DNA from: Symbiodinium natans
Lineage: Eukaryota; Sar; Dinophyceae; Suessiales; Symbiodiniaceae
DNA: 64,000 bases
Direction: 5' to 3'
NCBI GenBank assembly: GCA_905221605.1
Contig: CAJNDS010002607.1
Location: 180,001 to 244,000, forward strand
Below, piece by piece: positions 58,723 through 64,000 of this stretch (the stretch's first letter is position 1; each line of letters opens with the position of its first letter). The translations under genes were made by a program, and so were the position numbers. Below the pieces are notes generated by a model. The model worked only from the letters and a program-made list of their open reading frames with translations, made no database searches and was not told the DNA's origin.

Positions 58723-59319
58723 TTGCCGTTCAGGTGTGGGCCCGGATTGCTCTCATTCGAAAAAAGATTTGAGCAACCTTCTAGCTTTATAGAGTTAGTG
58801 ACGTGCGTACGAATACCGGTGCGAATGTGGGAGCAGTTTTACGCGGAAGGCAACGGCCACACGGAGATTCTCTTCTTGCTGTATCTCGGATGCTCATCTG
58901 CTTTGAAAATCTGCTCCCCTTATCCACTCAAACTTGACTCAACAACGAGGCTTTGTTTGTCGGCCGGTGACGCAATACCAACTATTCGCATAAGGAAACA
59001 AGCCGAATCTTGGTATATTCCGAGCACAGCTCCAGCAACTTGGAGCGTGGTTTTCAGGTTGCATGAAGGCGAGAGATCGCAAGTGCTGCAATCAGATCTG
59101 TTCAACCGTGCTACAGTCTTCTGTGCTTACCTCCAGATCACTCCCGCTATGAATCTGTACGTCGTGAACATCACAACCCTCAACTGCATGAAGAAAGAGC
59201 CCAAGCCGGCATGTAAGAGCAGAAACTCAGAACCAAATCCCATGCCTCCCAGGCAACTTTCGGGGTCTCCCCCAACGCAGATCTCCTCCCAGTTGGGCCG
59301 TTCTATTGAAGCGCTTTAG
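58723..59319 (+). CDS. Uncharacterised 198-codon open frame, possible exon
   Basis: One of the longest frames here free of simple repeats. It opens after TTTGCAG at 58714-58720, an acceptor-like site, and its first ATG codon is at 58831, so it may be an exon. Residues include SFEKRFEQPSSFIELVTCVR, EQFYAEGNGHTEILFLLYLG, SAGDAIPTIRIRKQAESWYI, ATWSVVFRLHEGERSQVLQS and MNLYVVNITTLNC, ending in a Pro/Ser-rich tail. The alternating hydrophobic pattern fits a beta-rich domain. No family is recognised. Confidence 0.35.
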   Translation: MPFRCGPGLLSFEKRFEQPSSFIELVTCVRIPVRMWEQFYAEGNGHTEILFLLYLGCSSALKICSPYPLKLDSTTRLCLSAGDAIPTIRIRKQAESWYIPSTAPATWSVVFRLHEGERSQVLQSDLFNRATVFCAYLQITPAMNLYVVNITTLNCMKKEPKPACKSRNSEPNPMPPRQLSGSPPTQISSQLGRSIEAL

Positions 59320-62300
59320 CATGTAACTTAAAGTTTAGGGACTGCTGTAAGCTTCAGATGCGTTTCGGGCCAGGGAACAAGCACAGGCCTGATGTTCGGG
59401 GCTGTTTCCTTGAGGGAAGCAGGGCAGTTTCGGGCTTAGCGCTTGCAGGTTTAGGCATTTTATCTTCGGGTGGGAAGCTTTGCCCTTTGTCAACGAGGCT
59501 GCTCTCAAGTGCCTCCAAATGGCGTCGCGCCAGCACTTCGCTAGCAGAAGCCAGCAAAAGACATAATCTCTTGCACCCAGTAGAAACTGCAGTGGATATG
59601 CTCAGAATCACTTTGTAACCCCTATACACATCACATCTCACTTTGCAAAGGCTGTGCCTGAAAGCAGATCGGCGTCAACGCCAAGCCTCAACCCCTAGCC
59701 TAAACTGCTCTTCGGCTCGTCCCTAGCCCTTTAAAAGTGCCAGGGCTCTCTCAAGTGGTTGCAAGAACTGTTCGCACATGCAGTAAACCCGGAACCCTAA
59801 AGTTTCGGGCCTTCTGGAAGAGGTGAGCGGTGTAACCAGGGTTTATAGAACTCATTAAACCCCTGAACCGCCTAAACCTCAACTGAACCCCTATACAGGC
59901 ACCTAACTGAAGCATACACAGATGGACATGTTGGGATTCAGATGTCCTCCTGCAGGCACTTGTAGACCTCCAGTCAGCAGATTAGGTTTCTGGCTTAGGG
60001 CCTATGGAGTTTAGCCGCTTAGCCCCAGTCCTCATCCCTAACACGCCGGCCAAGCTCCATAAGCTCTGTAAGCATCTGTAAGCCCTATACCACCAGTATC
60101 AAAATATCCCTCTGAGCCCTCTGCAGCCCTCTGCAGCCCTTAGCCCGAAATCTGCGATGCTTTCTTCTCTTTCTGGACGGAGTCACCCTAACCCCCAAAA
60201 CGTAAGAATCTAGGGGGCTGAGGATGCAAAAGTTGAGGTGTGAGGTCCGACATGCCAGTACGGTAGGAGCCTGCACCTCTCCTTCAGCTAGGTTTTGAGG
60301 GTTTGGGGTTTCTCCACTTTCTTAGACGAAGGCGCACGGGACGACCTCGAATCAGTGAACCAGTTGGGGACTTAGAGCTTGGTAGGAGCTTGAGGCCTCT
60401 GAGGTCCAGGGTCCTCCTAAAACCTCTCAAGCCCTCTAGGCCCTGGAGACCCCTAAAGCTTACATCCAACCCAACCTTGCGCTAAGCCGGCATCTGGTAC
60501 ACACACTTTAGCCAGGCAAGCGGCGCTCAATGGCTCGCTGTACCTGCAGCAAGTGCGATCGGGGATCTGGTTTGATGTCGACAGTATGCTCCGGAGCCTG
60601 AATCCCAAACCCGCCCCGCATTGGTCATATCCCACCATTGCCCGGAAGCTAACGCCATATTCGGCTGCTTCTTCCGCTATCCCGCAACGGTTCGGGATTG
60701 GGCCCTAAACCCTTCAGCCCCAAAAATGCTGCATCCGACTTTAAGGCAGCGGTTTGGTAAGGCCTCGTTCCAGCACAAAACGAGGACCCCTAAACGGAAA
60801 AGGGTCCGCGAGGTATACTCCCATCTTCACCACCATGTCATCGAGTTTTGGGCCAGTTTACTCAGGGCTCAGGATCCCAAAGGCCCATAGAGCATCCGAC
60901 TCACAACACGTCCCCCCAGAGAAGCCCAAAGCTGGGCCCTAAACCCGAAGCTCATATCCTGCCCGGGGCGCGTTGCGTAGAATCCTGGCTTCAGCTGCGG
61001 GTAGGGAGTGTCGACGGAGAAGGATGTCGCGTTGTGGAAGTGAGCCATGTCCTTAGTCGCTCATGGCGTCTTTTCTCCCACGGTCTGTCGATTAGACTGT
61101 AGGGCAAGGATGGGTGTGGGAGTCCGAGTTGAGTCGGACATCGATCCCTATCACTTGATGTTCCCCACTCTAAGGCCTTCTGGACACACTCTGGACGCTC
61201 AAAATTCCGCGCATCTCTGTACAAGAGCTTGGGGCTGTCTCTGAAAGACCTTTGCTTGTAGGTCGGTGGATCTGTGGTGTGTCTACACTGCTGGGCTCGC
61301 CGTCCTGACTTTTTGACCGGCCTTTAAACTGCACGGAACACAGAGCATGCCGAGGATTGCCATCTCCAAAAGGAAGGATGCTTTGCAGGCAGACCTCGTA
61401 GCAGATCAGAATGCCCTGTCCGACGCTGTAGCACTTTTGTGGCGCTCTTCGAATTTGCCACAGCTGCCGCCTGCTTCATTGGAGGGGCTGCTGAACACCC
61501 GTCGTGTATCCAGGCTCTTGGCAGGCTCCGGGTCCCTCGACCCCGTGAGAAGAGAACACCTTCCGCCGCGTTTTCGAGCTCAATCTCTTCAATCTCCTCC
61601 TTTGTCCTGGGTCGTAAAGACCAAATGCCCTGAACCCTCAACCCCATCACCGAGCCCCACAGCCCCCAGCTGAGAGCACAGCGAACATCTTCTGCCGAAC
61701 CCTCCAAAAGCAAATCACCATGAGCCCTACACTAACCCACAAAAAAACCCCTAAACCCGTGAACCCTTATCAAACCCCAATCCCGTACTTCAAAACTGTT
61801 AAGCCCTGATCTTTATGTTGATCCTACGCCCTATAGAACCAAACAACCTCAAACTGCCTAAAGTCACAAGAAGACTGGACCCCACAAATCCCCACACAAT
61901 CGAAACCCTAACCCATAAAACCATAATCAAGCCCAAACCGTAAGGAACGACTCTGAGGGTTGCTCGCTCCCGACAGGGCAGGTCATTCCTTCTGGACACG
62001 GCTCGCAGCTGCCTGGGAAGGCTTGAAGTGGTTTTGAGCTGAGGTTGTTTTGCCTGGTTTGATTTCGGGTTGAGGGCTTGGGGTTTCGGGCTGCAGGGTG
62101 GGTGTGTGTGTGTGTGTGGCATTGCGAGAAACATGGAGTGCCGCGACTTCGCGGGCGCTGCCTGGGCAAGAAAGCAAATCTGGAATCTTGAAGTTGGCAG
62201 CAGAGCTGAAAGTTGTATGCTCTATGCGAGATTCGTTGAGACCCGGGGAAGCAGCTGCGATTGAGAGCTCCCTGTCTGGAGCTGAATCGTCTGGCTCGGT

Positions 62301-63401
62301 GGTGAAAGTGAAGATCAGGGAAAAACGACCAATATACCGCACAAAACAAGGATGTTGGGGTGACCCGACGAAAACTCTTCAACATCGTCACATATCGTCA
62401 CCCTGACTCGAAAGGCATGGGATGCCGTCGACCACTCGATAGCTCTTGAGTGATCATGTGTGAACACGGAGCAGAGGCAGCTCATCTTGATGAACGTTCG
62501 GAGCACTGCCCGACATTTTCCTTGAAGGGCGGGAGCTTGAGCGCAACAGAAGCTACGCCTTGATGGCAGCAAAAAAAAGCTGGGAAGGCTGGTGACCTCG
62601 TGAGTGCTGCCGAAGCAAGACCACAAGTCTTGAAGGGGTCATGAGGATTTTAGGAGTCAGGATTTCTTGTGATTCGGGCACTGCAACGCAAAGCCCTCAT
62701 CCCATGTTCTTCCAACCATTCACCCCAGCGCCTAACAGAAGCGCCACTTATGTGTCTGTGGCCAAAACCCCTGACACCCTGAAACCCCAAACCCAAAAAC
62801 CTGAATCTGACGTCCTGCAGAGCCTCAAAAGATAGAGCCTCTAAACTCCAAACCCTACACGAACTCTCAGGGTAGGCTACATGGTCCCTTAGAATGGGCC
62901 CTGAAAAGGGGACCCCATATATACCCTAGACAACCCAAGGGCCCATACATCAGAGCCCTTTAAAGGAGGTAAGGGACCACATTAAAGGCCTACGCAACTA
63001 CCCTTACACGAACCATCATCCCGTAGTCCCTATCTATTGTTTCTTTTGTTTAGGGATTAGGCTACTGTGAGAAGAGGCACCGAAGAGGCTCCGATAGGTC
63101 CCTGCCTCACAGACACCTCGGCATACACAAGGCGTCATGTTTTTTTTGCGATTCTGTGTTGAGGGTTTTCAAAGGTCTCTAGGGCCATGTGCGCCATTCT
63201 AGGTTCAGGGCTTAGGGGCCCCGGAGGCTAAGGGCAGTTCACGCGAGATGCATACCAAACACACCAAGACTGTAGGCCCTCTTTTGGCTCGACTCACCAA
63301 AACTCACAGGAGGTATATGGAGGTTGACCACAAAGCATCATTGGGATCCTGCTGAACAAACAAAATCTCAACACAATTGCGGGCAAAACGAATGCTAACC
63401 C

Positions 63402-63403
63402 CA

Positions 63404-63473
<70 letters not shown>

Positions 63474-63475
63474 CC
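63402..63475. repeat. (AC)n then (ACGC)n microsatellite
   Basis: About 18 AC units followed by about nine CGCA units, all alternating purine-pyrimidine. Confidence 0.95.
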
Positions 63476-63775
63476 CTACAGTAGGCATTCAGCCCAGCTG
63501 CAATCCTCGGCCTTCTCCGCAGCCATGAAGGCCTTAGATGCCAAGAACCCCTAAACAAGATGGGTACGTGGTACATCTATGAGTTAAAAGCACATATCGC
63601 TTCACTTCAGGGTCAGAAGCTCCAGCCAGCGGGAGATTGCTGGAGCCCCAGTCCCGTGCCCGACCGTGGGGAAATGCGGAACGCCATGATCTTGGAGAAC
63701 TTCAACTAGAAGTCGTGTCCGTGCGCATCCTGTCCGTCGTACTTTGTTCCAACACTTCCCTGGCTGGACTGACGT

Positions 63776-63777
63776 CG

Positions 63778-63809
<32 letters not shown>

Positions 63810-63839
63810 GCTGTTGTTGTTGTTGTTGTTGTTGTTGTG
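63776..63839. repeat. (GTT)n microsatellite
   Basis: About 21 GTT units with a single GCT interruption near 63810. Confidence 0.95.
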
Positions 63840-64000
63840 GATGACAAGGGGTCATGACCCAACAATATCAAAACAGGCTGTTTTTCTTCGGCCCAACTCT
63901 TCGAAAAGGCTCTTCTGATAAAAAGAGATTATTTCACACTCTCGCGGGTATGGGTGTAGCTGTAGCCCTTCGACCAGGTGTCTTGCCGCACTATTGCCAC

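Larger units (their letters stand above)
59320..64000. other. Gene-poor right end
   Basis: No gene is supported. Telomere-like words are dense at 61720-61920, and a GT run lies at 62097-62119. Overlapping frames at 61324-61713 (minus) and 61347-61673 (plus) are unrecognised. 62870-63290 has no long frame. Confidence 0.35.

Overview
The window looks like nuclear DNA of a dinoflagellate, possibly a Suessiales/Symbiodiniaceae relative (about 70% sure). The main evidence is a decayed multi-exon gene at 15428-18284. Its ordered blocks (PHEW, LHGD, GDLEWFNQEF, CPFC, DFRP, DLGVSCHIYGN, HYSWLAKNAMDAG, KHHLLAHY, FMGIVKKI) match, from memory, a very high-copy transposase-like family in dinoflagellate gene sets. 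Supporting signs are plant/alveolate-type TTTAGGG interstitial telomeric DNA, GC-type intron donors, very low gene density, many simple repeats and a possible spliced-leader relic. There are no bacterial operons, ribosome-binding sites, CRISPR arrays or recognisable tRNA/rRNA genes. The species cannot be named from sequence alone.

Layout. 1-5.7 kb: gene-free, with a small foldback element, an ACTAGTAGT satellite and a purine tract. 5.7-6.6 kb: a degenerate TTTAGGG array of about 600 bp, with related short repeats on both sides and a 16-bp-arm hairpin at its left edge. 7.1-7.6 kb: a CT/CTGTCT tract. 9.4-14.7 kb: a gene-free repeat island holding a compound tetranucleotide array, two tandem 185-bp hairpin units, a 300-bp duplicated block, an AT-rich diverged repeat, a tandem hairpin satellite and an A-rich/T-rich 2x2 palindrome. 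15.4-18.3 kb: the dinoflagellate-family pseudogene with introns still visible. 21.5-22.5 kb: a roughly 100-bp minisatellite running into a CTTG tract. 23.3-23.5 kb: a MITE-like foldback element. 30.5 kb: a GGGGGTTTT tract. 33-36 kb and 43.9-48 kb: the few non-repetitive open frames that read like protein, none recognised. 49-51.2 kb: C-rich minisatellite, a ~240-bp repeat, an alternating GC/AC tract and a ~600-bp TTC tract. 54.8-55.9 kb: a 98-bp repeat in three copies and a perfect 59-bp palindrome. 58.7-59.3 kb: an uninterrupted 198-codon frame of unknown function.

No gene can be called intact with confidence and no pathway can be reconstructed. The informative content is repeat biology: several unrelated inverted-repeat families are clustered within 5 kb, and in one pair the hairpin loop is flipped between adjacent copies. 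Degenerate telomere-like words (CCCTAAA/TTTAGGG variants) and long G or C runs recur through the whole window as background.
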